Shown: positions 1 through 11,850 of the stretch, one piece after another
Layout of the letters: every line of letters begins with the position of its first letter
How positions within the stretch are numbered: the stretch's first letter is position 1
Source: Stereocaulon alpinum
Lineage: Eukaryota; Ascomycota; Lecanoromycetes; Lecanorales; Stereocaulaceae
NCBI GenBank assembly: GCA_018257865.1
Contig: JAEUBA010000046.1
Location: 124,001-188,000, forward strand
DNA length: 64,000 nt
Direction of reading: 5' to 3'
Program-made: the position numbers and the translations under genes
The notes under the pieces: generated by a model
Told to the model about the DNA's origin: nothing
Database searches by the model: none
Seen by the model: the letters and a program-made list of their open reading frames with translations, nothing else

Positions 1-1
1 C

Positions 2-67
2 CTGGGGAAAGTGGGTAGTGATGTTGCTACTGTGAGGTTTCTAGACGATGGAGAGTGGGCAGTATAG
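2..67 (+). CDS. Possible 3' end of a gene cut by the window edge
   Basis: The first 21 codons of frame 2 are open and end at TAG (65-67). The peptide ends in Asp-Asp-Gly-Glu-Trp-Ala-Val, which has a normal protein composition and could be the C-terminus of a gene that begins before the window. The stretch is too short to name a family, and chance cannot be excluded. Confidence 0.25.
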   Translation: MGKVGSDVATVRFLDDGEWAV

Positions 68-475
68 TCGGTGTTGACACGGGATATCAAGACTAATTGA
101 TGTTAGAAGAGAGGGGTGAAGCAGATAGTCATCTTAGTACCTCAAGGGTCTCGGTCAAAACGATTCTGCAAAGTGAATGTAAAGACGGAGGCCACACCGA
201 CACTTTCTGCTCTTGCCACAACGGGATCTGTGTGGTCAGTCTCGAGGCGGGTAATAAGGGGTCTACACAATTGAAAAGTGAATGTGAATGTGAGGTAGAG
301 AGACGCGGTCAGCAGTGCATGTTGCAACGGTGACGATTGAATGCCCTATTAGGTGTTTTTTTTATATACCATGGAAGTGCTATATACCTTGCCGTCCTAC
401 CAGACATATACACAGCCTGCCAAGCCCGCAAAGTCCTCCAACAATGGAAGCAAACCAAATTACCGCGTCGCTTTC
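68..475. other. Intergenic spacer, nothing recognised
   Basis: Only short overlapping reading frames without recognisable motifs are present. The spacer lies 3' of the DUF2235 gene, whose stop codon is at 476-478. Confidence 0.5.
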
Positions 476-2902
476 TCAACCCTCTTTCAACGAGCGAGTA
501 TGTTTCTTACAATCCGCCGTCCCCTTGATATAATCATCGTCGTTACTATCCTCTTTCTTGCCCTGGTTCCCGTTCATAGTAGTCGACCGACTCCTGCTGT
601 CCTTCTTATTGTCGTCGTCATTCACCTTCTTATCTATTACTTTCTCGGCACTAGGCCCCTTCCGCCTATAGACCATCCCAATCGGATCTCCCTCTCCCTT
701 ATGGACTTCCCATTCCCCAATTCCCATTTCCTTAGGCGCTCTCCTGACGCCCCTGCCTCCTCCTCCAATGATTAGATTCCCGGGTCTATAGTTTTCATTC
801 GCTTCCATGCGGCGTATGGCGCTATGATGTATCCATGCGTTTTCGGGAATGTCTCGCGTTTCGCCCATGGGGAGCGGGAGGGATATTGCTTTCCAGGAGC
901 CGTCGGGGCGGAGATCCATGCGGCGGAAGGGCATGTATTCCATTATTTTCCAGGAGATGACGGAGGTGTGGGGGAGGCCGTTTTTGAATTCTAGACAGTC
1001 GTGTAGGACGCCTTTTGTGTATGCTGCTGTTAGTGCTTTGTGGAAGGCAGATTCAGTGGGCTTGTTGGGCGCCATGCCTGCTGCCCAGCCTGGTTCGCGC
1101 CTTTCGGAGCGCGGGCTGTGGAAGATATCGGGTCGTGGTTCCGGGTTGGGGGTAGGCGAGCTGGTGACTTCTATGTCTGGAATTTTGGTTGTGGGTGCGG
1201 GTGCGTTGTCTGAGATGCCGAGGGAGGGGATGTTGTAGTCTTCGTCGCAGACGTTGAATTTTAGCATCTTATCGCCGTCAAATTCGAGCCCGGCGCGTTG
1301 CGCTTCTCGCACCATCCAGACTAAGGGGCCGTGGCTGAGAGGGGATTCTTCGCCATCTGCGAGCGGCCAGCCACCGCCTAGATCGGCGTGGCAGCCAGGG
1401 AACCAGAGTTCTTCTATGTCTTGAGGGGACTTTTCGTCTTCTTCTTCTTCGTCGTCGTTGGGTTGGGGAAGTGCGGCGTAGGAGTTCACGGATGTTGTTG
1501 TGTGGATAGATGAGCCATCAATTTCCGAGGTCACGTTTTGTGACATAGCTGGGCTGGAGGATCGTAGGCGAGCTTGGGCGCCCATTGTCGCTCGTCGTGG
1601 ATCGAGTCTGTCTTCTTCAATTGTGCTCATCCGAGCGGAGAATTGCCTGTTGGCTTCTTGGGCAGGGCGGAATGCAGAACGTCGTCGGAATCTGTCCACG
1701 GAAGTTGGATTCGGCTTAGTGCCGTTCGTCATCCAGTTGTTCGTATTGGATCGATGTACATGTGGATTTTTCTTATCTGCGTGTGGATGGGAGGATTTCG
1801 CTTCGGAAATCAGATCTTGACGGAATTTTGCTCGCCGCTCGTCTATACTGACGGCATGGCGGATCACTTTGGCGGTACTGCGGGCTGTGTAGGGAAATTT
1901 GCTGCGTTTCATCCAGGCGTTTTCGAAGCGGGGGACACTGTTCACTGTTTACATGGTGAGCTACCGCTTCGGTTATCATTGTGTCGCGAAGTTACCTGTG
2001 TCGAATAGGCCAAGAAAGCGTATCCGTCGAACTGGGCGACTGAAGGTATCGCGGAAGGCCTGTAAGTAGTCAAGCATTTCTCTCTTCTTTTTCTTCTCTT
2101 CCTCTGTGTTGTCTTCTCTTTCTTGCCACTGAGCGAAAGCTTTCCATGCGAATCGAGCCATTTCCTCGTTGCCTTGGCTGAGCAGACCGACATGGTCAAG
2201 CATCTCGGCGAGGAAGCGTGCGACGTAGGCTCCTCTGCTGAAGCCGAAGATGAAGATGTCGTCGTCGTTGTAACATTGCATGAGGAATTTGTACGCTCCC
2301 TTGATGCTCCACGTCAGTACTTCGGTCGCTTGATCTTACAGCTCCGGAGTTGTATACCATAACGTGTTCGTCGAAAGATGTACCAACGGCAGAATCTTTC
2401 GCTTTCTGGTACCACGAGTTCAATCGAGCGAGCCTGCTAGTATGGGAAATTGATCTCGTGTTGACATATGTGCCGATTCCGGGCTACAAATCATTAGACA
2501 ATCTCGACCCAATCCCGAGGGCTAGTGAACAGTTCTACCTGATAATAATGCTGCAGCGTTTTCAGCACAGGAAATGAATATGCGATTCCTCAATACCTAC
2601 TTTATCACCGTTATCCCGGTCTAACATTCCGTATATTTTTAAAATGTTGCTATCAGCAGGGGTGCCTTTATAAGACTCAGCACCGTCTCATTGATTTTCT
2701 TTTTGTTCACGCACCTTGAAACTTGTTACCCGTGCCATCGAAGCAGAGGATAATCTGAGAGTCGTTTTAGCTGTGAACAGTGTATTTGATGTCAAAATCA
2801 GTACCCGCTTTCTTTGGCGATATGGTCCATAGTCTTGGAGACCGACAGCTGAGGACCCGGGGCCTCGTTGTGCTGGAACACCACTTGTTGCACTGTTGCC
2901 AT
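476..2902 (-). CDS. DUF2235 (Tle1-like lipase/hydrolase fold) protein
   Basis: Multi-exon gene of the DUF2235 family, whose fold is shared with type VI secretion phospholipase effectors of the Tle1 type; fungal members have no settled substrate. Read 5' to 3', exons give the family landmarks in order: LCFDGTGNKF (about 2715-2750), HYYQ then PGIGTYVN (about 2450-2550), SWYQKAKD and GTSFDEHVM (2370-2430), the nucleophile motif GFSRGAYVAR (about 2220-2250), then LGLFDT spliced to VNSVPRFENAW. The intron at about 1947-1995 joins the last two in frame. The C-terminal half (from about 1945) is a long exon with WFPGCHADLGGGW and an acidic, poorly conserved tail. The suggested start is the ATG at 2902 (MATVQQ). 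The junction between this first exon and the FDGTGN exon is not resolved: the obvious donor does not keep frame, so the 5' end is uncertain. The family call is strong. Confidence 0.85.
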
Positions 2903-4229
2903 CTTGGTAGCCTTGTTGGCCTTGCGTGCCTGCAAAAGCCTGTGGCTGTAGCATTGTGTATACCTACCAAATGTTAAAGTTGGCAGATCTGGACTGCAAT
3001 TGTCCGAAATCATGAAACACAGTAAAGATAACGATGCTGTCTTGTCAGGAAAGTTCCAATTGGCAATCGCAACATGTCTGCGTTTTCTGCCGTATGGTCG
3101 TCTAACGTTGATGCATTTCAGCCAGTGAAGCCTACATACACATTGAACGCAGATCTGCAAAGTTCCCTCAGACGCTACGGGATTCTGCGGCTTCAGCGAA
3201 TCCACGCCGTCAAGGCTAAAAGAGCTTATTGCAACGTGCATGATAGGCGTGACGATTGGTGCAATGGGGAGCTGTATGATTCTTCAAAATTCCTAGCTGC
3301 AGCGTTTAGCTGCGTCCAAGAAGCCTTCAGCGGGTCTGGATCCGCCATCATGTGCCACCTGAGTATCAAGCGTTCAAGCTTCGTCAACATAATAGGTGCA
3401 GACAGACAGCTATACCTGTTCGAGTTGCTTGACTGGAACGACTACTGTTGAAGAAGTGCGTCAGATAAGTTCAGATAAGTTCAGATCAGGTCTGCCCGGC
3501 GATTGCCTTTCCACTAAGGGGCCTTAGCGTCCAAAAGGGTCGCCAATCTCTGCCGCCGACAGTCCGGTCCAACGCTAACTACGCCAACCCCGAGCATCTC
3601 CAGACACCCAAAGACAACAAACCCACGACACGTCCTGCTGTTCTCCACCCATATTGCATCTCATCATTACACTAATGCGCCTCGCTACACTAAACGAGAT
3701 CCTATCATCCTAGGTAAGTTAAGGAGCTTTGCCCTCGTCCGCTAAGCTTCATATTATACATCTGAGCGATGTGTCATTTTCGCCCAATGATTCCTTTTTT
3801 TGTCCATCCTGTAAAATCCGAAGTTGGCCGATTAAGGCAAAGCGAATATGTGCAAAAAGCGGGGTGAAGAGGTGGCTTTCAGTAGTTCCTCGTCGTGTTT
3901 ACTGTCGCTACCTTCTCACCTGTGCGAGCCATTGGTGCTCCTATCCGGCCTTCATGTGTCAATTGAAGCTGGCTCTATCAGCTACCGTCGATCGTCGCCT
4001 GAATTTCTAGATTGATGAGGGAAACCCGGGCCCACCAAGTGGCCCCTCAATCTCCGAACTATTGCATATTCCTTCCAGGCCTTGAGTCAATGGCTTTCCA
4101 AAAGAAGCACTAGCCCGACTTGCTATTGGCGTGTTCTATCGAAGCTCTCGTGCCTTCTCCTTCGCGTCGGAGCTGTCCTTTTCACCTCCCCACTACTCCT
4201 AAGGTGTACCGGTGAGCAATTGCAGCACG
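2903..4229. other. Shared 5' region between the DUF2235 gene and the Ppo gene
   Basis: Divergent intergenic region of about 1.3 kb. No convincing protein is present; an open frame at 3074-3451 lacks motifs and overlaps an equally open antisense frame. A good donor-like site (GGTAAGTTAAGG near 3714) could begin a 5' UTR intron of the downstream oxygenase gene, but no acceptor can be fixed. Pyrimidine-rich stretches near 3590-3670 and 4140-4200 look like promoter or UTR. Confidence 0.45.
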
Positions 4230-7200
4230 ATGCTTCGCAGACTCTCTACCAAATTTGGTAAGAGCAAGAAAGACCAGGTCAATGGCATCAATGGCACAAA
4301 CGAAACCACAACCACAAACGGTGCCGAAACGAATGGGAGCTATGCCAATGGAGCCCAGACAAATGGAGCCTCATCTGAAAGGGCAAGTGTAGCTAAACGT
4401 GGCAGCTCTTTCGGGTTCGCGTCCAAGAAGGCGAAGCCGCAATCTCAAGATCATTCTGCCAGCAGGGCCGACGTTGAGCACGCCTTCGCACAATTTGCTC
4501 AGATCATTCACGCTTCGCGCCGACCATTGCCCAGTCAAAATGGCGAAGGGGCGTACCTTGATCCTAAAGAGCCTTCAGGCTTGATGGCAGATATCAAATC
4601 CTTGGGCTTCAAGGACGTGGGTACTTTAATGGATGTCATGAAGAACAAGGCGACAGGAGACTTGCAGGATGACAAGACGTATATGATGGAACATACAATT
4701 CAGGTGAGCTGCATTTTCAATGCTATAGGGCTCTAGACTGACGCGATTACAGCTTGTCAGTGCCTTGCCAACGTTGTCTAAGACCCGCGTCGATTTGACC
4801 AACGCCTTTATTGACGAGTTGTGGAATTCCTTGCAACATCCGCCCATGAGCTATCTAGGCGACAAATTCCAATACAGGTCTGCTGACGGATCGAACAATG
4901 TGATTCTCTATACCCCATGTGCAGAATGCAATACTGATCGGCCCTAGAATATCCTGTATCCCCACCTGGGTGCAGCGAACACCCCATATGCGCGATCGGT
5001 GGCTCCGAACACAATCTCCCCGGGCGCGTTGCCAGACCCAGCCCTCATTTTCGATAGTGTCATGGCACGGAAGGAGTTCAAGCCGCATCCCAACAGAGTC
5101 TCCAGTGTGTTTTTCTATTGGGCGTCATTGATTATCCACGATCTCTTTCAAACAGATCACCGCGACTTCAACAACTCACAGACGTCATCATATCTCGATC
5201 TTTCAACACTTTACGGAGATACGCAAGAAGACCAAGACCAGATACGGACATTCAAGGATGGAAAGTTGAAGCCAGATTGTTTCGCTGAGGAGAGACTGTT
5301 GGGCTTCCCTCCTGGTTGTGGCGTCATGCTTATCATGATGAACCGCTTCCACAACTACGTGGTCGAGCAACTCGCAATGATCAATGAAAACGGACGGTTT
5401 AATAAGCCTGGGATGGGACTGACCCCTGAAAAGGCCGAGAAGGCTTGGGCAAAGTACGACAATGACCTTTTCCAAACCGGCAGACTCATCACCTGCGGGC
5501 TGTACATCAACATCACCTTACTCGATTACCTTCGTACTATTGTGAATCTGAACAGGAGTAATACTACCTGGACGCTAGATCCCCGAGCCGAGATGGGTAA
5601 AATATTTGGTAAAGATGGTACGCCCAGCGGGGTAGGCAACCAGGTTTCCGCAGAGTTCAATCTTGCATACCGTTGGCATTCGTGTATCAGTGACAGGGAT
5701 GACAAGTGGACGAGAGACCTATACAAGAAGCTTTTTGGGAAAGAGGCAGAGGATGTTTCAATGCAGGAGCTCCTTATAGGCTTGGGGAAATGGGAGCAGA
5801 GTCTACCTAAGGATCCTACAAAGCGGCCTTTTGCGGATCTGCAGAGGGACGCCAACGGCAAATTTTCTGATGATGCGCTTGTCGAGCTCTTAACAAGTTC
5901 GATCGAGGACTGTGCTGGTAAGTGGCACTCGCCTATTGATTGCAAGGCAATTGTACGAATCTGAAGTTTGACAGGTGCCTTCGGACCCAACAACATACCC
6001 ACATGTCTCAAAGCCATCACTATACTTGGCATGCAGCAGGCGAGAGTGTGGAATCTTGGGTCACTTAATGAATTCCGAAAATTCTTCAAGCTAAAGCCGC
6101 ACGAGTCCTGGGAAGACATATGCCCATCTGACCCCGACTGTGCTGAGCAGCTTAAACACCTGTAAGGCAAAGTCTCCTCTCATCAATAGATGATCTAGCT
6201 GACATGAGATTTTCTAGCTACGAACATCCCGACTATGTTGAGATGTATCCTGGTATGGTCTCTGAGAGTGCCAAGATCCCTATGGTACCCGGTGTCGGCA
6301 TAGCCCCTACGTTCACCATCTCGAGGGCGATCCTGTCCGATGCCGTAGCATTGGTCCGAGGCGATAGATTCTATACGATTGATTACAACCCAAAGAATCT
6401 TACCAATTGGGGTTACAGGGAGGTTCAATACGACTTAGCTGTACAGCAAGGATGGTGAGGAGCCCGGTTTGGATCTAATCGCCAATTGCGCGGCGGAATC
6501 GCTGACCTTTGACAGTGTGTTCTATAAGCTTTGCATGCGCGCATTTCCGAATCATTTCAAGGCCAACTCGGTCTATGCTCATTATCCTATGACAATTCCA
6601 AGGCAAGTTCTCTCGGTCACGCTGATGTGTATTGTCGTCACGACTCACCTCTTGCAGTGAGAACCGAAAGATTCTTCGCAGCCTCGGACGTGAGGACCAA
6701 TATTCCTGGGATCGACCCACACGCATGCCACAGCGTGTTGACTTAACCTCTTACAAGGCCGCCAAATACATTCTGGAGAATTCGAAGAAGTTCAATGTTG
6801 CTTGGACCGAGCCTTTCGGATTCCTGATGCCGCAGGGAGGTTTGGACTTCATGCTGGCTGGTGACACGCCGTTCCATGCCAAACAAAGGAAGTTGATGGG
6901 GGAGGCCATCTACAAAGACAAATGGCATCAGCAGATCAAGGATTTCTATGAATATACGACGCAGAAGTTGCTGACAGAAAAGAGTTGCAAGATCGCTGGA
7001 ATCAATCAAGTTGACCTTACTCGAGAGTACGTAAAGCAATGGAAAGGTTATCTCTTGGCGTTTGCTAACAGCCAGCAGTGTCGGAAACCTAGCGCACGTC
7101 CACTTTGCCGCAAATGTCTTCTCTCTGCCATTGAAGACGGAAGATCATCCTCATGGAGTATATTCCGAACAGGAGATGTACATGGTGCTCGCGATCCTCT

Positions 7201-8169
7201 TCACAGCCATATTCTTCGATATTGATCCAGCTAAATCATTTCCTCTACGGATGGCTGCCAAAGCAGTCACACAGCAACTTGGTAAGCTTGTAGAAGCCAA
7301 TGTCAAGACGGTAAATGCCACCGGTTTCATTGCGGGAATTGTGGACAGCATGCACCAGCAACATAATCCTCTACAGGATTATGGTGTGCATATGGTGCGC
7401 AGGCTACTCGAAAGTGGCATGGGGGTGAGCGAAATAACCTGGTCTCAAATTGTGCCGACAGCGGGAGCCATGGTGGCGAATCAAGCTCAAGTGGTAAGAT
7501 TGAGAAATGATCCATGTTCTGGGTCTTCTAACGCGACGTTGTAGTTCACCCAGCTGATAGACTACTATCTGTCTGATGAGGGCAAAATGCACCTACCAGC
7601 GATCAACAAGTGGGCCAAGCTCGAAAGCGCAGAAGCAGACGACAAACTCCTTCATTACGCAATGGAGGGGATCAGGCTCAACGGTACATTCGGCTCATAC
7701 CGAGAATGCACCGTATCAGAAACCCTTGATGATAATGGGTATCCGGTGACTGTCAAGCCTGGGGACAAGGTGTTTACCAGCTTTGTGGGTGCGAATCGCG
7801 AAGCTGAGTTCTTTCCCGAGCCGAATACGGTTAGGATTGACAGGCCGATGGAGAATTACATCCATTATGGGCTAGGTCCACATGCTTGTCTTGGGGCAGA
7901 AGCAAGCAGGGTCGCTCTAACGGCAATGCTAAGGGTGGTAGGACGACTCGACAACCTGAGGCGAGTGCCAGGTCCACAAGGCCAATTGAAGAAGATTCCA
8001 AGACCAGGAGGATTCTACATCTATATGAGTTCCGATCATGGAAGCTACTTCCCATTCCCAACAAGTAAGTAATGCCTTGAGCGCATGAAGATGACGTTGA
8101 TTCTGACAATCGGGTACAGCTATGAAGATCAACTGGGATGGAGATCTACCGCCATTCAAAAAGATGTGA
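4230..8169 (+). CDS. ppoA: Psi-producing oxygenase: fatty acid dioxygenase-cytochrome P450 fusion (PpoA / linoleate diol synthase type)
   Basis: Bifunctional oxylipin enzyme. The N-terminal heme peroxidase-like domain oxygenates linoleate to a hydroperoxide and the C-terminal P450 domain isomerises it to a diol; in aspergilli the products (psi factors) balance sexual and asexual sporulation. Ten exons: 4230-4703, 4753-4899, 4948-5917, 5975-6161, 6218-6454, 6516-6602, 6658-7026, 7079-7493, 7545-8064, 8120-8169; they join in frame to 1151 residues. Visible: distal histidine in IIHDLF (about residue 271), catalytic Tyr and proximal His in YRWH (about 448-451), the P450 I-helix motif VANQAQ with the amide residues known to drive hydroperoxide isomerisation (Asn about 958, Gln about 961), EGIR as ExxR, and the heme thiolate in GPHACLG (Cys about 1077). 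An intact Cys argues for a working P450 half, unlike PpoC. The N-terminus (about 80 residues) is Asn/Thr/Gly-rich and disordered. Exon 6 ends in a GC donor. Whether the product is a 5,8- or 7,8-diol cannot be read here. Confidence 0.95.
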
Positions 8170-9011
8170 CCGGGATACCCAGCGGAGAGAGATGTGCACA
8201 TACAAGCGAAGATACCATTTCCAGATATTTGATTGTCTGCCCGTTACGAATCACATTGCACAGCTTGTTGATTCAAAGTTCTTGCTCTGGACATAATTAC
8301 AGCCAAGGTACTTAATGATCTACTACGGCTATCTTCCAATCTTATCGACCAATCAAACCCCCTGCATCAGATGTTTAGCTCGCGTTTCCTTCCTCGAGTA
8401 AAGAACGACCTGTCTCTGAGTTGAATTCAATGGTGCTCCTTCTTCATCTCTTTCGTCAAGAAACCATTAGTGCTATGCTTTGCTTTGCATAACTTGCACA
8501 AAACTTGGCGTTCGCCTTGTACCCACAATTCTTGAGTCAAAATCGAACGAATGGCAATCGCAAAGTGGGATTTCGGTTCCTGACGGGAAATACGCGGACA
8601 CAGCTCCGTTAAAGCAACGCCGCTGGCCTGCACCACATTTCACTCTTCAACCACCTTTCGAGTTCAACAGCGAATACACTCCAACAACCACAGTCAGCAC
8701 TACTACTACTATCACACCACATACCCCAATTTCTTACATTCCCGTTACTTTTCCCATACTTTAGACTTGTCAATCTTTTCCCCGTTACGCGCCTTGACAG
8801 CCCCGCGTTCCCGGTTAAAGCGGCTCGCTAGCCAGCTAGGGCCCCCGCGCGCCCCCGGAGCAAGCTGCACAGCCAACAGGATCCTCTACTATCCCCACAC
8901 AAGCTTCCTAGAGCGGCCCCCAAACAACCCCCAAAGCCTAAAGGATCTCTAGCGTTTCTGGGCGTACAGTAGGTGGCGTGAGCAAAGTCAAGACCCTGCG
9001 TGTCGCCCACG
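8170..9011. other. Intergenic / 5' leader region
   Basis: Holds the 3' flank of the oxygenase gene and, from about 8640, a C- and CA-rich stretch (CACTACTACTACTACTATC near 8697) that probably is the leader of the gene starting at 9012. No coding region is supported. Confidence 0.45.
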
Positions 9012-10160
9012 ATGGGGCCACCTGCACCTGCACCTGCACCTTATCTATCTAAGCCCACTTCCCCATCTCCTCCCTCTTCTGACGCCGACGACGACGAACA
9101 GGAAGTTACCTCTCCACTTTCAAGACTCAATCTTGACAACGCTCCTACAGTCACATCCATCAATGTCCAAGGGTCAGGAAGTCGTCAAGGCCTGAGAGCT
9201 CGCGCGAGGAGCACAACTACCGAACGCCACCGCTCAGCAAGTCTCACCAATCGTCGTAGATCTCAAACAAATACACTCTCCCAGCAACCTCCACCTCACC
9301 TCGATCTGTCTTCGATTGCTAATAGGCCACTACTCGGAGAGCCACTCGCCACCGTTCCCGAGACACTTCCGCACCAACCTTCAGCACCCATCCCTATTCC
9401 GCCACGCAAGCGAAATCCGGCCCTTTTCTCGCCGACTGGGACGCCATTGACTGCCCGCGTGCCACCTGGACAATACTTTGATATTGACAATCCTCTAAAG
9501 CCAAGACAACATATCAGCCAGTCCTTGACGCCATATTACTCTGGAAGTAAGAAGATGTCCAAGGACCAATCAGTTCCCAGCGTTCAGCGTGGATTCCAAC
9601 CCATGGCCTCAAGAACTGGTGCACAACCATATACACCTACATCTCCCCTCTCTCCTTCCTCGCCCAACCAGACTTCCTTTGGCAGCAATCGTCCAAAAGA
9701 GAGGCGTCCAGCAGGGAACTTGAACCTATCCGGTCTAGGGAAATTCCATCCAGCGAACTTCCCCTCTAAAGACTCCAGCCAGGCTTCCACCGCCCATCGA
9801 CACTCGCGCTCCATTACATCCCAGCCTCGACTCGGACGTGGCTCTGATGCTCAACAGAAGCTCCAGCAATACCAGCGCGACCACGTCACCAATACGGGCA
9901 AATTTGCCAAGCCCCAGAGCCCTCCTCGCCTCACCCCACTCAAGAGCCCCAATGAGCCAATGACTCCAATGATGTTGGAGGGACAAAGCGATTATATGCT
10001 CGCTGGTTCTAGTGCCATGACATCCAGCCTCGAGGCGGGTGAAGGACGAGAGTACGTGGAACGCTTGGTTCAAAAAGAGAACGAGCGTAGGAGCCACCCT
10101 GAGGCGAAATCAGACAGCCTTAGTCCTGCATCGAGCCCGGCTGTGAGTCCAGCTGCTTGA
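9012..10160 (+). CDS. Disordered Ser/Pro-rich fungal protein of unknown function
   Basis: Single-exon frame of 382 residues from the ATG at 9012. It is rich in Ser, Pro, Gln and Arg throughout and shows no transmembrane segment or signal peptide. Proline-directed sites (SPTGTP, PTSPLSPSSP, TPLKSP, PMTPMM) suggest phosphorylation by proline-directed kinases. More ordered-looking islands are LNLSGLGKFHPANFPS (about 239-254) and a charged helix near residues 345-360 (GREYVERLVQKENERR), a pattern I associate with a conserved but uncharacterised filamentous-fungal family. The acidic patch DADDDEQE lies near residue 25. No function is assigned. The start is chosen because it is the first ATG and the leader before it is pyrimidine-rich. 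Confidence 0.75.
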   Translation: MGPPAPAPAPYLSKPTSPSPPSSDADDDEQEVTSPLSRLNLDNAPTVTSINVQGSGSRQGLRARARSTTTERHRSASLTNRRRSQTNTLSQQPPPHLDLSSIANRPLLGEPLATVPETLPHQPSAPIPIPPRKRNPALFSPTGTPLTARVPPGQYFDIDNPLKPRQHISQSLTPYYSGSKKMSKDQSVPSVQRGFQPMASRTGAQPYTPTSPLSPSSPNQTSFGSNRPKERRPAGNLNLSGLGKFHPANFPSKDSSQASTAHRHSRSITSQPRLGRGSDAQQKLQQYQRDHVTNTGKFAKPQSPPRLTPLKSPNEPMTPMMLEGQSDYMLAGSSAMTSSLEAGEGREYVERLVQKENERRSHPEAKSDSLSPASSPAVSPAA

Positions 10161-11536
10161 TGCATGGACCGAAAATCCTCTATACCACGCATGGCTTGCT
10201 CCAACCACCAAAAGTTTGCTTCTACTTCTTTCATATACGGATCGAAATTCCTTCCGATTAACTGTCAATATCAACGGATCCGATACACGAAGCTTTAGCA
10301 TTGTGAGGAGTCTACGCACGCATCACGGATACAGCTGGAGTGCTACTGTCAAGGGCAAACGGCGTAGTCAGCACTGTTATTCGCTATGAACTCTTTCATG
10401 GATATGCTATACCAACAACCACGGCTGTCTATTCTCATACCATGCCTATGGACATCATCTCCTCGCTTATGACTTGACCCTGGTCATCTTTACGTTTCCT
10501 TGCCGCTGGGACGGCAACCCCGACATGATAGCTTCCATGTTACTGTGTCGTTTTACCCGCAGGACGGTGATGTTTACGATCATATCATCGGCATGAAAAC
10601 GGTGTTCTGTGCCACCACTACACTCTTTATGGATTGGATTTTACAGGTACCGCTTGGCGCCAACATTCGTGTTGCGGGCATCACTCTTCACAATCCACTT
10701 TTTCAATTCCACTCGTCGTTTCTATTCCTGGTTGTCAGCTCAGCATCCCAACTTCGCAAGAGGTTCGTTTGCTCGTGGACAATGTTTTTCATCAACCAAC
10801 GGCACGGAGATCCTCAACGTTATCAAGCGCTCAATCCATCCATGTCACGGACAACTCGACAGTCGATAAATCTTGAATAGGCTACTGGCACCGGCATCAT
10901 TCCCCTAGACCGTTTATTCATTTTCCTTTCAACATCATCACTTCACTGGCGTTTCATAGACTTTACGATACCACCACGTCTCCGTCCACTGGACGTCGAG
11001 CTTGCTACTGCTCTCAGATAGCCATTTATCATTACAGATCGAAATGGAATTCCATTTTCGAATTGACTCCTTTGTGCACATCGCTCCCTTGATACTTTTA
11101 CTGTAGCACATGCCCTTCCTACATACCAATCCCTTCCTTCTCCACTCACTGTCTCGTCCGCCCCAAAGTTACAGATTCATTACCACTTCCTCATATCCCA
11201 CACCATCATCCCCCTGTTCCTTTTCCCCTCCCCCTCCAAAACCCCACCCTAAAATTCCCAGTCGCACAAGCCCTACCGCACCCACCCACCATTTCACCTT
11301 TACCCATTCCCCCAGCCTCACAGATACACACATTCCCTCTTATCCTCCAATCCTCTATCCCCTCCCTTTCTCGTCTACACCTTCTCTCGCCTCATGTTCT
11401 CTCCCACCCATACTCACCCTCCTCACACACAGAAACACACCGCAACCCCCTTCCCCTTCTACTTCCCCAAGCCAACCCAGCACTACAAATCCTATTTGCA
11501 CATCCCCGTCCAGCCTCAACCGATCATATAGCCAGC

Positions 11537-11561
11537 CCTACTCCTACTCCTACTCCTACTT
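11537..11561. repeat. TACTCC hexanucleotide microsatellite
   Basis: Four tandem copies of CTACTC/TACTCC, ending in TACTTAG. Confidence 0.8.
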
Positions 11562-11591
11562 AGCCGACTACCTACCTCGATGAGAGTTGAT

Positions 11592-11645
11592 AAGGCAGGC
11601 AGGCAGGCAGGGAGGGAGGGAGGGAGGGAGGGAGGGGGGGAGGGG
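11592..11645. repeat. GGCA then GGGA tetranucleotide microsatellite
   Basis: About four GGCA units run directly into about six GGGA units and a G run. The compound array shows that one tetranucleotide array has changed unit by a single base. Confidence 0.85.
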
Positions 11646-11813
11646 AGATCATCAAGGAGATATGATATGACGTGATATGACACGACGAGATTGAAGGACT
11701 CTAGTCTCTGTCCATGTCGGCTTTTTGGTGGGCTGGGTGTGAGGATGATGTTTATGGGGGGTGAATTTATTTGAGGATGATGGGAGATGAAGGGGATGGG
11801 GGATGGATGGTTA

Positions 11814-11850
11814 GGTGATGGGTATGGGTATGGGTATGGGTGATGGGTAG
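11814..11850. repeat. GGGTAT hexanucleotide microsatellite
   Basis: Three to four copies of ATGGGT flanked by more ATGGG units. Confidence 0.8.

Noticed and set aside
849..1238. Plus-strand frame of 129 codons
   Set aside because: Antisense to the conserved DUF2235 C-terminal exon and rich in Gly/Arg by base composition.
11110..11583. Plus-strand frame of 157 codons
   Set aside because: Pro/Ser/Thr low complexity from a pyrimidine-rich tract, with no codon structure.
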